From NCBI GenBank assembly GCA_026394015.1, contig JAPKZA010000244.1, positions 32,886 to 96,885 of the forward strand: a stretch of 64,000 bases of DNA. Reading direction: 5' to 3'. The notes under the pieces are model-generated. The model made no database searches, was not told where the DNA came from, and saw nothing but the letters and a program-made list of their open reading frames with translations. Positions 35,319-43,445 of the stretch are shown here, in pieces. Numbering within the stretch: the first letter of the stretch is position 1; every line of letters starts with the position of its first letter. This stretch comes from Acidobacteriota bacterium (lineage in GTDB: Bacteria > Acidobacteriota > Terriglobia > Bryobacterales > Bryobacteraceae). The position numbers and the translations under genes are program-made.

Positions 35319-37331
35319 ATGAATCCTCTTCTGTCCATTTCCTTCGCCATCCCCTTCGACCAGATCGAAGCCCCCCACGTCGTCCCCGGCATTCGCGAGT
35401 TAATCGCCCACGCCCAAGCCGCCATCCAAACCATCGTCGGCGCCCCCGCCCCCCGGACCTACGCCAACACCCTCCTCGCGCTCGACCGTTGCACCGAACC
35501 GCTCGACGTCGCCCTCAACGTCGTTCGGCATCTGGAAACCGTCGCCACCACCCAGGAACTTCGCGAAGCCTTCAACGCGATCCAGCCCGAAGCCAGCGCG
35601 TTCTACTCTTCGATCGCGCTCGACCCCGGCCTCTGGGCCGCCCTCAAAGCCTTCGCCGCCACCGAGGAAGCGGCCCAGCTCTCGGGCCTCCACCGCCGCA
35701 ATTTTACGAAAACGATGGACGCCTTCCGCCGCGCCGGTGCCGAACTCGACGAGGCCGGCAAGAAGCGCTCGGAAGCCATCGACGTCGAACTCGCCAACGT
35801 TTCCACCAAATATTCGGAACACGTCCTCGACGCGACCAACGCCTACGAACTCTATCTCACGGACGAAGCCCAACTCTCGGGGCTCCCCCCCAGCGCCCGC
35901 GCCGCCGCCCGCCAAAGCGCCGAAAGTAAGGGCCAACCCGGCTGGCGCTTTACCCTCCAACAGCCCAGCTACCTCGCCGTGATGACCTATCTCGACGACC
36001 CGGCCACCCGCGAAACCCTCTACCGCGCCTTCTCCACCCGCGCCTCCACCGGCGACCACGACAACCGCGGCCTCACGACGCGCCTCATCGAACTCCGCCG
36101 CGAGAAAGCCCAACTCCTCGGCTTCGCCACGTTCGCCGATCTCGTCCTGGTCGAGCGCATGGCCAAAACCGGCGCCGCCGCCCGCGCCTTTCTCGACGAT
36201 CTCTACGAGAAAACGAAGCCATTCTTCGCCGTCGAAAACGACCAGCTCATCGCCTTCGCCGGCCAGCCCCTCGCCCCCTGGGACATCGCCTACTGGGCCG
36301 AAAAGCAACGCGTCGCCCTGTTCGACTTCGACGAAGAAGAGCTCCGACCCTACTTCGCCCTCCCTAAGGTCATGGAAGGCCTGTTCGAAATCGCCCGTCG
36401 CCTCTTCGGCATTCTCGTCGTCGAAAAAGCCGGCGCTCCCGTTTGGCATGCCGACGTCCGCTTCTACGAAATTCGCGACGAAGCCTCCGGCGCCCACATT
36501 GGCAGTTTTTACTCCGACTTCTATCCCCGCGAAAACAAGCGCGGCGGCGCCTGGATGGATTCTTTCCTGACTGGCCTCCCCAACGGCGAATCCTGGGACC
36601 CTCACCTCGGCCTCGTCTGTGGCAACCTCACACCGCCCATCGGCGACCTCCCCGCCCTGCTCACCCATCGCGACGTCGAAACCATCTTCCACGAATTCGG
36701 CCATCTTCTCCACCACTGCCTGAGTCGCGTCCCGCTGCGCGGCATGGCCGGCACCAACGTCGCCTGGGACTTCGTCGAACTCCCCAGCCAGATTCTCGAA
36801 AACTGGTGCTGGGAAAGCGAAGCGCTCGCCCTGTTCGCCCAGCACTATGAGACCGGCGCCCCCATCCCCGCCGAATTATTTAACAAGATGAAACGTGCCC
36901 GTAACTTTCGCGCCGCCAACGCGCAAATGCGCCAGCTCAGCTTCGGCATGGTCGACCTCGCCCTGCATACAATCTATTCCCCGGCTACCGATGGCGACGT
37001 CATCGCCTATAGCCGAGCACTCCTGCTGCCGTTCGCCCCGGCCGGTCTGCCGCCCGAACACGCCATGATCGCCAGCTTCACCCATCTGTTTGCAAACCCA
37101 GTAGGTTACGCCGCTGGCTACTACTCCTATAAGTGGGCCGAAGTACTCGACGCCGACGCCTTCAGCCGCTTCCGGAACGAGGGCGTGTTCAACCTCCAAG
37201 CCGGCCGCGACTTCCGCAATCACATCCTCTCTCAGGGCGACAGCGAAGATCCGGCCCAACTCTACCGCAATTTCATGGGCCGCGACCCGGACCCCAATGC
37301 CCTACTGGAGCGATCTGGGCTACTCGCCTAG
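35319..37331 (+). CDS. M3 family oligopeptidase (oligopeptidase A / Dcp type)
   Basis: A 670-aa zinc metallopeptidase. The HEFGH zinc motif lies at residues 458-462 in '[15 protein letters not shown]', the third ligand Glu follows in '[15 protein letters not shown]', and the preceding 'RGGAWMDSF' and 'LCGNLTPP'-like segment are family typical. The N-terminal helical cap is present. No signal peptide, so it should degrade peptides of up to about 20 residues in the cytoplasm. GGGAG precedes the ATG by four to five nt. It may be co-transcribed with PhyH, without an obvious functional link. Confidence 0.95.
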   Translation: MNPLLSISFAIPFDQIEAPHVVPGIRELIAHAQAAIQTIVGAPAPRTYANTLLALDRCTEPLDVALNVVRHLETVATTQELREAFNAIQPEASAFYSSIALDPGLWAALKAFAATEEAAQLSGLHRRNFTKTMDAFRRAGAELDEAGKKRSEAIDVELANVSTKYSEHVLDATNAYELYLTDEAQLSGLPPSARAAARQSAESKGQPGWRFTLQQPSYLAVMTYLDDPATRETLYRAFSTRASTGDHDNRGLTTRLIELRREKAQLLGFATFADLVLVERMAKTGAAARAFLDDLYEKTKPFFAVENDQLIAFAGQPLAPWDIAYWAEKQRVALFDFDEEELRPYFALPKVMEGLFEIARRLFGILVVEKAGAPVWHADVRFYEIRDEASGAHIGSFYSDFYPRENKRGGAWMDSFLTGLPNGESWDPHLGLVCGNLTPPIGDLPALLTHRDVETIFHEFGHLLHHCLSRVPLRGMAGTNVAWDFVELPSQILENWCWESEALALFAQHYETGAPIPAELFNKMKRARNFRAANAQMRQLSFGMVDLALHTIYSPATDGDVIAYSRALLLPFAPAGLPPEHAMIASFTHLFANPVGYAAGYYSYKWAEVLDADAFSRFRNEGVFNLQAGRDFRNHILSQGDSEDPAQLYRNFMGRDPDPNALLERSGLLA

Positions 37332-37435
37332 CGCATGATACAATTTTCCATAGTTGGCAAGGTTAAAGTCTATGAAAACTGCAACCTTGTTGACTGGCGA
37401 ATCGTCTAGATGTGCAGGGGACAGGATGCAGAACG

Positions 37436-38458
37436 ATGGCGACAATTCCAACTCCACCACCGACCGAAAATAACCGCGCGTTTCCCTCGCAGCTTGAGAT
37501 CGAGGAAGACCGCCACCTAGCTCGTTTAATGGCTCCCCCGGCGCCGCCGTGGCATTTGGCGTTCATTCAAAACGTAAAAGAGCTGTTCAGCCCCCCCGTT
37601 CTTCCCCCGCTTGATGTCACCTCGAAGCCGGTCGCCGTTCGCGACATCTGGGGCCAGACCGGCGGCAACGAGAAAAAATCCGGGGCCTACTCGGTTTTGG
37701 TTCACGGCGTCATCCTCGCACTCTTGATCTACATCGGGACCAACAAGGCCGTCATCCAGGCGGTTAAAGATACGGCGTTGTTCATGCCGACCGATCTCGC
37801 TCCTTACCTCCCCAAAGCCGCGCCCCAAAAGGTGTCGATGGGTGGTGGCGGTGGTGGTGGTAACTTGAACCCTCTGCCCCCGACCAAAGGCAAACTCCCG
37901 AAGATTGCGCCTAAACAGTACGTCCCGCCCACGGCGGAACCGATTTTGACTCAACCCAAGCTCGTTATGGAGCCCACGGTGGTTCTCCAGCCCAATGCTC
38001 CGATTCCGCAGGTAGCTCTCACCAATATTGGCGATCCGTTCGCGATGGGTAAAATCCCTTCGAACGGCCCCGGCTCCCAAGCCGGTATCGGTTCGGGCAA
38101 GGGTGGCGGCGTCGGCTCAGGCTCCGGCGCTGGCGTCGGCCCTGGATCGGGCGGCGGTATGGGTGGCGGCGTTTACAGGATCGGTGGCGGCGTCTCGGCC
38201 CCCTCGCTTCTGTCCAAGGTCGAACCGGAATACTCTGAGGAAGCTCGGAAAGCGAAATTCCAAGGCACTGTCGTTCTCTACGTAGTGGTCGACGAGAAGG
38301 GTCAACCGCAGCAATTGCGGGTCGTTCGGCCCCTCGGCCTCGGCCTGGATGAGAAGGCGATCGAAGCGGTCCAGAAGTGGCGTTTCCGTCCCGGGTTCAA
38401 AGACGGCAAGCCCGTTCCGGTCGCCGCAACCGTAGAAGTTAATTTTAGGCTCCTGTAA
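37436..38458 (+). CDS. tonB: TonB-family energy transducer with Gly-rich linker
   Basis: A 340-aa inner-membrane protein. A cytoplasmic N-terminal part (about 80 aa) leads to one helix ('GAYSVLVHGVILALLIYIG'), a Pro-rich periplasmic segment, a long Gly/Ser-rich linker (GIGSGKGGGVGSGSGAG), and a C-terminal TonB domain ('KVEPEYSEEARKAKFQGTVVLYVVVDEKG', 'AVQKWRFRPGFKDGKPVPVAATVEVNFRL'). It links proton-motive force to outer-membrane receptors. The N-terminal extension before the helix is longer than in classical TonB. The ATG at 37436 has AGGA nine nt upstream; the GTG at 37412 adds eight residues. A strong terminator follows. ExbB/ExbD are not nearby. Confidence 0.93.
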   Translation: MATIPTPPPTENNRAFPSQLEIEEDRHLARLMAPPAPPWHLAFIQNVKELFSPPVLPPLDVTSKPVAVRDIWGQTGGNEKKSGAYSVLVHGVILALLIYIGTNKAVIQAVKDTALFMPTDLAPYLPKAAPQKVSMGGGGGGGNLNPLPPTKGKLPKIAPKQYVPPTAEPILTQPKLVMEPTVVLQPNAPIPQVALTNIGDPFAMGKIPSNGPGSQAGIGSGKGGGVGSGSGAGVGPGSGGGMGGGVYRIGGGVSAPSLLSKVEPEYSEEARKAKFQGTVVLYVVVDEKGQPQQLRVVRPLGLGLDEKAIEAVQKWRFRPGFKDGKPVPVAATVEVNFRLL

Positions 38459-38491
38459 ACCGCTCTCCTCCGAAGCGGTCCAGCGAAAGAG

Positions 38492-38526
38492 GCCCACTCA
38501 CGCCAAAAGCGTGAGTGGGCTTTTCT
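38492..38526 (+). terminator. rho-independent terminator after tonB
   Basis: GCCCACTCACGC-CAAAA-GCGTGAGTGGGC followed by TTTTCTGATT: a perfect 12-bp stem, 5-nt loop and a T-run. It separates tonB from aceE. Confidence 0.93.
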
Positions 38527-38569
38527 GATTTCGGATAGAATAGAAGGGTAACCGCACCTTTTTCTTACC

Positions 38570-41239
38570 ATGCTGAAACCCAAGGCAGAATCGCACGCAG
38601 ACCTCAACCCCGTAGAAACCAGCGAATGGCTGGAAGCGCTGGATCAGATTATCGACGTCGAGGGTCCCGACCGGGCCAAGTATCTCCTCGAGCGTTTGCT
38701 GAACAAAGCCGCCAATAATGGCGCCGCGCCGATCGCGCGCTACCAGACGCCCTACGTCAATACGATTAGCGTGGAGGAAGAGGTTCCCTACCCCGGTGAT
38801 CGCGAGATCGAACGGCGCCTCAAAAGCCTCGTACGCTGGAATGCCTTGGCCATGGTGGTTAAAGCGAACAAGTACGACGCGGGCATCGGCGGTCACATCG
38901 CCACGTTCCAGTCCCAAGCGACGCTGATTGAGGTGGCGCAGAACCATTTCTATCGCGGCCCCATCAATGGCGAACCGGGCGATCTGATCTATTTCCAGGG
39001 TCACGCCTCTCCGGGACAGTACTCTCGAGCATTTTTGGAAGGACGACTGACGGCCCAGCATCTGGCGAACTTCCGCCATGAACTCCGCGATACCCCCGGC
39101 CTGTCTTCCTACCCCCACCCTTGGCTGATGCCAGACTTCTGGCAGTTCCCCACCGTGTCCATGGGCCTCGGCCCCCTCAATGCCATCTACCAGGCGCGCT
39201 TCATGCGCTACCTCGAAAATCGCGGCCTCATCCCGAAAACCGACCGTAAAGTCTATGCCTATCTCGGCGACGGCGAAATGGACGAACCCGAATCGCTCGG
39301 CGCCGTCGGCCTGCCTGCCCGCGAGAAGCTCGACAACCTAATCTTCATCGTCAACTGCAATTTGCAGCGTCTCGACGGCCCCGTCCGCGGCAACAGCAAC
39401 ATCGTTAAGGAACTCGAAGGCATCTTCGCCGGTGCCGGCTGGAACGTGATCAAGCTCCTGTGGGGCGGACCCTGGGACGCCCTGTTCGCGGCCGACAAGT
39501 CCGGCATGCTGATCAAGCGAATCTCGGAAGTCGTCGACGGCGAATTCCAGGCCTACAAGGCCAAGGGCGGAGCTTACATCCGCGAGCACTTCTTCGGCAA
39601 GTATCCGGAAACCGCCGCCATGGTGGAGAACATGACCGACGAGCAGTTGGGCTCGCTCTCACGCGGTGGCCACGATCCGGTGAAAGTCTATAACGCCTAT
39701 CGCCGCGCCAACGAAGGTAACGGCAAGCCCACCGTCATCCTTGCCAAAACCGTCAAAGGCTACGGCATGGGCGAAGGCGGCGAAAGCCGTAACTTTACCC
39801 ACCAAGCCAAAAAGCTCGAAGAGCAGTCGCTGCTCCACTTCCGCGACCGGTTCAAGCTCCCGCTCACCGACGAACAAGCGAAATCCTGCGAGTTGTTCAA
39901 GCCCGCCGACGACGCCCCGGAGATGGTCTACATGCGTGAGCGCCGCGCCGCCCTCGGCGGCAGCGTCCCCGCCCGTCGCCCCAAACCCATCACCCTTTCC
40001 GCTCCCGCTCTTGAACTGTTTCAGGAATCGCTCACCGGCTCCGGAACCCGCGCGGTCTCCACCACGATGGCCTTCGTCCGCATCCTCACCGCGCTGATTA
40101 AGGATCCGGCGCTCGGCAAGTTCATCGTTCCGATCGTGCCCGACGAAGCGCGAACCTTCGGCATGGAGTCGCTCTTCCGTCAGGTGGGTATTTACGCCCC
40201 CATGGGTCAGCTTTACACCCCGCACGATTCCGACATCTTCCTGTTCTACAAGGAAATGGTCAATGGTCAGGTTCTCGAGGAGGGCATCTCCGAGGCGGGC
40301 TCCATGGGTTCGTTCACCGCCGCCGGCACCGCTTACGCCAACTACGGCGTGCCGATGATCCCGTTCTTCACCTACTACTCGATGTTCGGCTTCCAGCGCG
40401 TCGCCGACTTCATCTGGGCCTTCGCCGACAGCCGGGGCAAAGGCTTCCTGATGGGCGCCACCGCCGGACGCACGACGCTCTCCGGAGAAGGGCTCCAGCA
40501 TCAGGACGGCCACAGCCAGGTGCTCGCCTCCACCGTACCCACCTGCCACAGCTACGACCCCGCCTTTGCTTACGAGATCGCCATTATCGTCCAGGACGGC
40601 ATCAAGCGGATGTACGAGTTGAACGAGGATCGGTTCTACTACATCACCATCGGCAACGACGATTACGCGCATCCCCCTCTCCCGGTCGACGACATCGCCG
40701 AAGGCGTCCTGAAGGGTATCTACCGGATCCGAACCGTGGAAGCGCCCAACGCTCTGCTCTTCGGCAGCGGCGCGATTCTCAACGAGGTGCTCGAAGCCCA
40801 CCAGATTCTGTTGGATCGTTACGGTGTCTCCACCGACGTCTATAGCGTCACCAGCTACAACGAGCTCCGTCGTGATCTGCTCGAAACCGAACGCTGGAAC
40901 CGGCTCCATCCCGCGGAACTGCCCCGTGTCGGTTATCTCCAAACCGTCCTCTGCGGAACGGATCTGCCGATCATCGCCGCGTCGGACTACATGAAGATCG
41001 TCCCCGACCAGGTCTCCCCGTGGCTACCTGGTCGTTTGGTGAGCCTCGGCACGGACGGCTTCGGCCGCTCTGACAACCGCGAGCAGCTTCGCCGCCACTT
41101 CGAAGTGGATGCGGAGAACATCGTCGCCGCCACGCTCTCCCGCCTCGCGCGGGACGGCAAGTTCGACGCTGCCCGCGCCGCCGCCGCCATTCAGGAACTC
41201 GGTCTCAACCCCGAGCGCCCCGAACCCTCGCGCGCCTAA
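38570..41239 (+). CDS. aceE: pyruvate dehydrogenase E1 component, homodimeric type
   Basis: An 889-aa AceE, the thiamine-diphosphate enzyme that decarboxylates pyruvate and acetylates the E2 lipoyl groups. 'PYVNTISVEEEVPYPGDRE' near residue 58, 'YFQGHASPGQYSRAFLEGRL', the ThDP motif 'GDGEMDEPES...NLIFIVNCNLQRLDGPVRGN', and the second domain 'MESLFRQVGIYA', 'GITEEG'-like segment 'EEGISEAGSMGSF' are all in place. Length is as in other bacteria. E2 (aceF) and E3 (lpd) are not adjacent. A TAGAAT lies 28 nt before the ATG, so this gene has a leader. The stop codon lies inside the first copy of a 152-bp tandem repeat. Confidence 0.97.
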   Translation: MLKPKAESHADLNPVETSEWLEALDQIIDVEGPDRAKYLLERLLNKAANNGAAPIARYQTPYVNTISVEEEVPYPGDREIERRLKSLVRWNALAMVVKANKYDAGIGGHIATFQSQATLIEVAQNHFYRGPINGEPGDLIYFQGHASPGQYSRAFLEGRLTAQHLANFRHELRDTPGLSSYPHPWLMPDFWQFPTVSMGLGPLNAIYQARFMRYLENRGLIPKTDRKVYAYLGDGEMDEPESLGAVGLPAREKLDNLIFIVNCNLQRLDGPVRGNSNIVKELEGIFAGAGWNVIKLLWGGPWDALFAADKSGMLIKRISEVVDGEFQAYKAKGGAYIREHFFGKYPETAAMVENMTDEQLGSLSRGGHDPVKVYNAYRRANEGNGKPTVILAKTVKGYGMGEGGESRNFTHQAKKLEEQSLLHFRDRFKLPLTDEQAKSCELFKPADDAPEMVYMRERRAALGGSVPARRPKPITLSAPALELFQESLTGSGTRAVSTTMAFVRILTALIKDPALGKFIVPIVPDEARTFGMESLFRQVGIYAPMGQLYTPHDSDIFLFYKEMVNGQVLEEGISEAGSMGSFTAAGTAYANYGVPMIPFFTYYSMFGFQRVADFIWAFADSRGKGFLMGATAGRTTLSGEGLQHQDGHSQVLASTVPTCHSYDPAFAYEIAIIVQDGIKRMYELNEDRFYYITIGNDDYAHPPLPVDDIAEGVLKGIYRIRTVEAPNALLFGSGAILNEVLEAHQILLDRYGVSTDVYSVTSYNELRRDLLETERWNRLHPAELPRVGYLQTVLCGTDLPIIAASDYMKIVPDQVSPWLPGRLVSLGTDGFGRSDNREQLRRHFEVDAENIVAATLSRLARDGKFDAARAAAAIQELGLNPERPEPSRA

Positions 41240-41537
41240 ATCAACCGAAACGAACCCAGAACGGCCGGAGCCTCACCGCTCCGGCCGTCTTGTTTTTGCG
41301 GTCATCCCCAGTCTTTATTCCCGGCCATTCCATTCGCCTCGCCAACGTCCAACCGCGGCCCGAGATCTCGGCCCCACCCCCGAACGCCTAAATCAACCGA
41401 GACGAACCCACGACGTCCGGAGCCTCCCCGCTCCAGCCGTCTTGTTTTTGCGGCCATCCCCAGTCTTTATTTCCCGGCCATTCCATTCGCCTCGCCAACC
41501 TCCAGCCGCGATCCGGGATCTCGGCCCCACCCCCGAG
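41233..41537. repeat. two tandem 152/153-bp repeats derived from the 3' end of the adjacent minus-strand gene
   Basis: Unit 1 (from 41233) and unit 2 (from 41385) both begin CGCCTAAATCAA and are about 90 percent alike by eye; unit 2 has one extra T. A third, more diverged copy starts at 41538 and is the coding 3' end of the minus-strand ORF at 41541-41972. Read on the minus strand, units 1 and 2 still encode 'DGRSGEAPAVLGSFRLI' and 'DGWSGEAPDVVGSSRLI' before a TAG, matching 'GGGSGEAMDVLGSLRLI' of the intact gene, but unit 1 has an internal stop. The first unit contributes the aceE stop codon and terminator. Confidence 0.85.
41261..41297 (+). terminator. rho-independent terminator after aceE
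   Basis: ACGGCCGGAGC-CTCACC-GCTCCGGCCGT followed by CTTGTTTTT: perfect 11-bp stem with 6-nt loop. It lies inside repeat unit 1. The equivalent palindrome in unit 2 has mismatches, and it is absent in the coding copy. Confidence 0.88.
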
Positions 41538-41540
41538 CGC

Positions 41541-41972
41541 CTAAATCAAACGAAGCGAACCCAGAACGTCCATAGCTTCCCCGCTCCCTCCGCCTTGCTT
41601 CCGCAGCCGTCCCCAGGCATCAAAGACGTACAAGCCGATTCCGTTCGCCACGCCAAACGCCGCCGCTTCCTTCTGATCCTGCACGAAGTGGACCTCGGTC
41701 TCCCGCAGTCGCCCCAAAGCGCCCAAGAGCCGCGCTGACAAGTGCCCCTGGCCGGCCAGCACCACCACGTGTCCGCGCGTGACCAACCGCTCTCCCATCG
41801 TCGCGGCAAACTTCGCCACCGCCAGTTCGGCATCCTCGTGCGAGGGTTCGACCAGTAGCACCGCCGTCGCACAGCCCGCCGTCCGCTCCAGCCTCGATGC
41901 CGCGGGCCAGTCATCCCGCTCGGAGACCACAACCGCCAAACAAATCGCCACGAGTATCAGTTGCTTGCCCAC
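41541..41972 (-). CDS. small membrane-anchored unknown protein
   Basis: A 143-aa protein from the GTG at 41972 (VGKQLILVAICLAVVVSERDD), which gives an N-terminal anchor or signal peptide; the ORF track starts at 42056, overlapping the divergent cyclodeaminase gene. The mature part has an alpha/beta look ('ATAVLLVEPSHEDAELAVAKFAATM', 'GHVVVLAGQGHLSARLLGAL', 'TEVHFVQDQKEAAAFGVANGIGLYVFDAWG'). I do not recognise the family. Its 3' end has been duplicated twice downstream as the 152-bp tandem repeats. Confidence 0.6.
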   Translation of the reverse strand: MGKQLILVAICLAVVVSERDDWPAASRLERTAGCATAVLLVEPSHEDAELAVAKFAATMGERLVTRGHVVVLAGQGHLSARLLGALGRLRETEVHFVQDQKEAAAFGVANGIGLYVFDAWGRLRKQGGGSGEAMDVLGSLRLI

Positions 41973-42012
41973 CTTGCACTTCTCGACCAAATCCCGGCGA
42001 CAATGAAAGGAA

Positions 42013-42939
42013 ATGGTCCACATCGACGAAGCAACCGTACGCCGCCTCCTCCCCATGACGAAGGCAATCGACCTGCTCGCTCACGCCTTTCGCGATCTCG
42101 GCCTCGGCCAGGCCCAATCCCAACCCCGCCGCCGCCTCGCCCTGCCCTCCGGTGCCGTTCTCCATCAAATGACCGGCGCCCACGGCGCCTACTTCGGCAC
42201 CAAAGTCTACTCGACCCATCCCAAGCACGGTGCCTGGTTCGTTTTCCTCCTTTACGACGCCGCCACCGCCGAACCCCTCGCCCTCATGGACGCCAATTGG
42301 CTCGGCCAAATCCGCACCGGTGCCGCCTCCGGCTTGGCCACCAAGTGGCTCGCTCGCCCCGACGCCCAAAGTGTCGCCGTTCTCGGCAGCGGCTTCCAAG
42401 CGGCCAGCCAACTCGAGGCCGTCCTCGCCGTTCGTGCCATCCGCTCCATCAGCGTCTGGAGCCGCAGCCCGGAAAAGCGCGCCGCCTTCGCCCGGAACTA
42501 TCCCAACGCCGCCCCGATGCCCACCGTCGAAGCCGCCCTCGTCGACGCCGACATCATTATCACCGCTACCCAAGCCAAGGACCCGCTCTTCTCCGTCGAC
42601 ATGGTCCGTCCAGGCACCCATATCAACGCCGTTGGCTCCAACTCCGCCACCCGACGCGAGCTATCCACCCAGGTTCTCCAGGCAGCTCACCGCATCGTTG
42701 TGGACTCGCTCGAACAAGCACGAATCGAAGCCGGCGACCTCATCCTCGGCCTGACGCCGCCGGACTGGGACGCCGTCGAACAACTGCAAAATCAGCCGGA
42801 GAGAAAGAACGCAGCCGAAATCACGGTCTTCAAGTCGGTGGGTATCGGCCTCGAAGACGTCGCGGTCGGGGCGTGGGTCTACGAGCAGGCCCTCGAACAA
42901 GGCCTGACCAACCAGCTACCCCTATTCGCCGCCCGTTGA
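42013..42939 (+). CDS. ornithine cyclodeaminase / mu-crystallin family protein
   Basis: A 308-aa NAD(P)-dependent enzyme of the OCD/mu-crystallin family. 'FGTKVYSTHPKHGAWFVFLL' and 'ALMDANWLGQIRTGAASGLATKWLA' form the substrate site, and 'VAVLGSGFQAASQLEAVLAVRAI' is the dinucleotide-binding loop (GxGxxA). 'VDADIIITATQAKDPLF' and 'GTHINAVGSNSATRRELS' continue the fold. Members include ornithine cyclodeaminase, alanine dehydrogenase and ketimine reductase; the sequence does not settle which. It overlaps the convergent zinc-ribbon gene by 18 nt. Confidence 0.92.
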   Translation: MVHIDEATVRRLLPMTKAIDLLAHAFRDLGLGQAQSQPRRRLALPSGAVLHQMTGAHGAYFGTKVYSTHPKHGAWFVFLLYDAATAEPLALMDANWLGQIRTGAASGLATKWLARPDAQSVAVLGSGFQAASQLEAVLAVRAIRSISVWSRSPEKRAAFARNYPNAAPMPTVEAALVDADIIITATQAKDPLFSVDMVRPGTHINAVGSNSATRRELSTQVLQAAHRIVVDSLEQARIEAGDLILGLTPPDWDAVEQLQNQPERKNAAEITVFKSVGIGLEDVAVGAWVYEQALEQGLTNQLPLFAAR

Positions 42940-43149
42940 AGCCTGAAGGTCGGAGTCGCGCCAAGCGCTGATCTTCAACCGACGGCAGACCCAGCAAAGC
43001 GGCTCCACCGCGTTCGGGGTCACTTCGCCCTCACACACCTCACACTTCCGGGCCGGTTTCGATTTCTCCAAACCTAAGCTCCGGTGCGCCGATTCCAGGA
43101 TTTCGGGATCGACCACAGGTGTCTCTTTTACGGGCATCTTGCGTTTCAT
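42922..43149 (-). CDS. small zinc-ribbon protein
   Basis: A 75-aa basic protein from the ATG at 43149 (MKRKMPVKETPVVD); the longer ORF upstream overlaps the next small gene. It carries two CxxC pairs, 'CEVCEG' and 'CWVCRR', spaced like a treble-clef or ribbon zinc site, in a charged context. I do not know the family. It may bind RNA or DNA or act as a zinc-binding adaptor. The gene sits 29 nt after another small CxxC gene on the same strand, so the pair is likely co-transcribed. Confidence 0.6.
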   Translation of the reverse strand: MKRKMPVKETPVVDPEILESAHRSLGLEKSKPARKCEVCEGEVTPNAVEPLCWVCRRLKISAWRDSDLQASTGGE

Positions 43150-43178
43150 GTCTCTCCGTTCAGGATAGCTCACTTGGC

Positions 43179-43379
43179 TTACGCCGCGGCTAACTCTGAA
43201 AATACTTCCAGCGCGTAGCTCGAGTCCAGACTGGCCTTGCAGCGCGGGCAAGTCTGTCCCGGCTGGGTCTGCCGCGCCGAACCGCGTTTCAGCACGGTGG
43301 CCTCTACGTTATGGGTACACATGTAGCAGTGCACCCGACCCGGCAACGCCTCAACTGGGAGAGCATTATTCGATTTCAT
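43179..43379 (-). CDS. small zinc-ribbon protein
   Basis: A 66-aa protein with 'CYMCTHNVEATVLKRG' and 'TCPRCKASL', two CxxC pairs that form a probable zinc ribbon, and a short helical tail. A perfect AGGAGG lies two nt before the first ATG (43385) and eight nt before the second (43379); the second is the better start. It is followed by the other zinc-ribbon gene. Family unknown to me; such short proteins are often missed in annotation. Confidence 0.65.
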   Translation of the reverse strand: MKSNNALPVEALPGRVHCYMCTHNVEATVLKRGSARQTQPGQTCPRCKASLDSSYALEVFSELAAA

Positions 43380-43445
43380 TTTCATTTCCTCCTGTCATCT
43401 CAAAAGACGTATCGACAGGAGGAAAAGATTCGCGATGAAAAAATT

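Noticed and set aside
35400-36845. 481-aa minus-strand ORF opposite the M3 peptidase
   Set aside because: A Gly/Glu-rich shadow of a high-GC gene; the plus-strand gene has clear catalytic motifs. The same holds for 46794-47873, 53837-54847, 56493-57773, 57924-58913, 58965-59891 and 61031-62137 on the minus strand.
37358-37389. Inverted repeat CAAGGTT/AACCTTG upstream of tonB
   Set aside because: Only 7 bp arms with an 18-nt loop and no supporting promoter or regulator; could be chance.
41109-41738. 209-aa plus-strand ORF across the tandem repeats
   Set aside because: Its repetitive Pro/Arg protein is explained by the 152-bp DNA repeats and overlaps the end of aceE in another frame.
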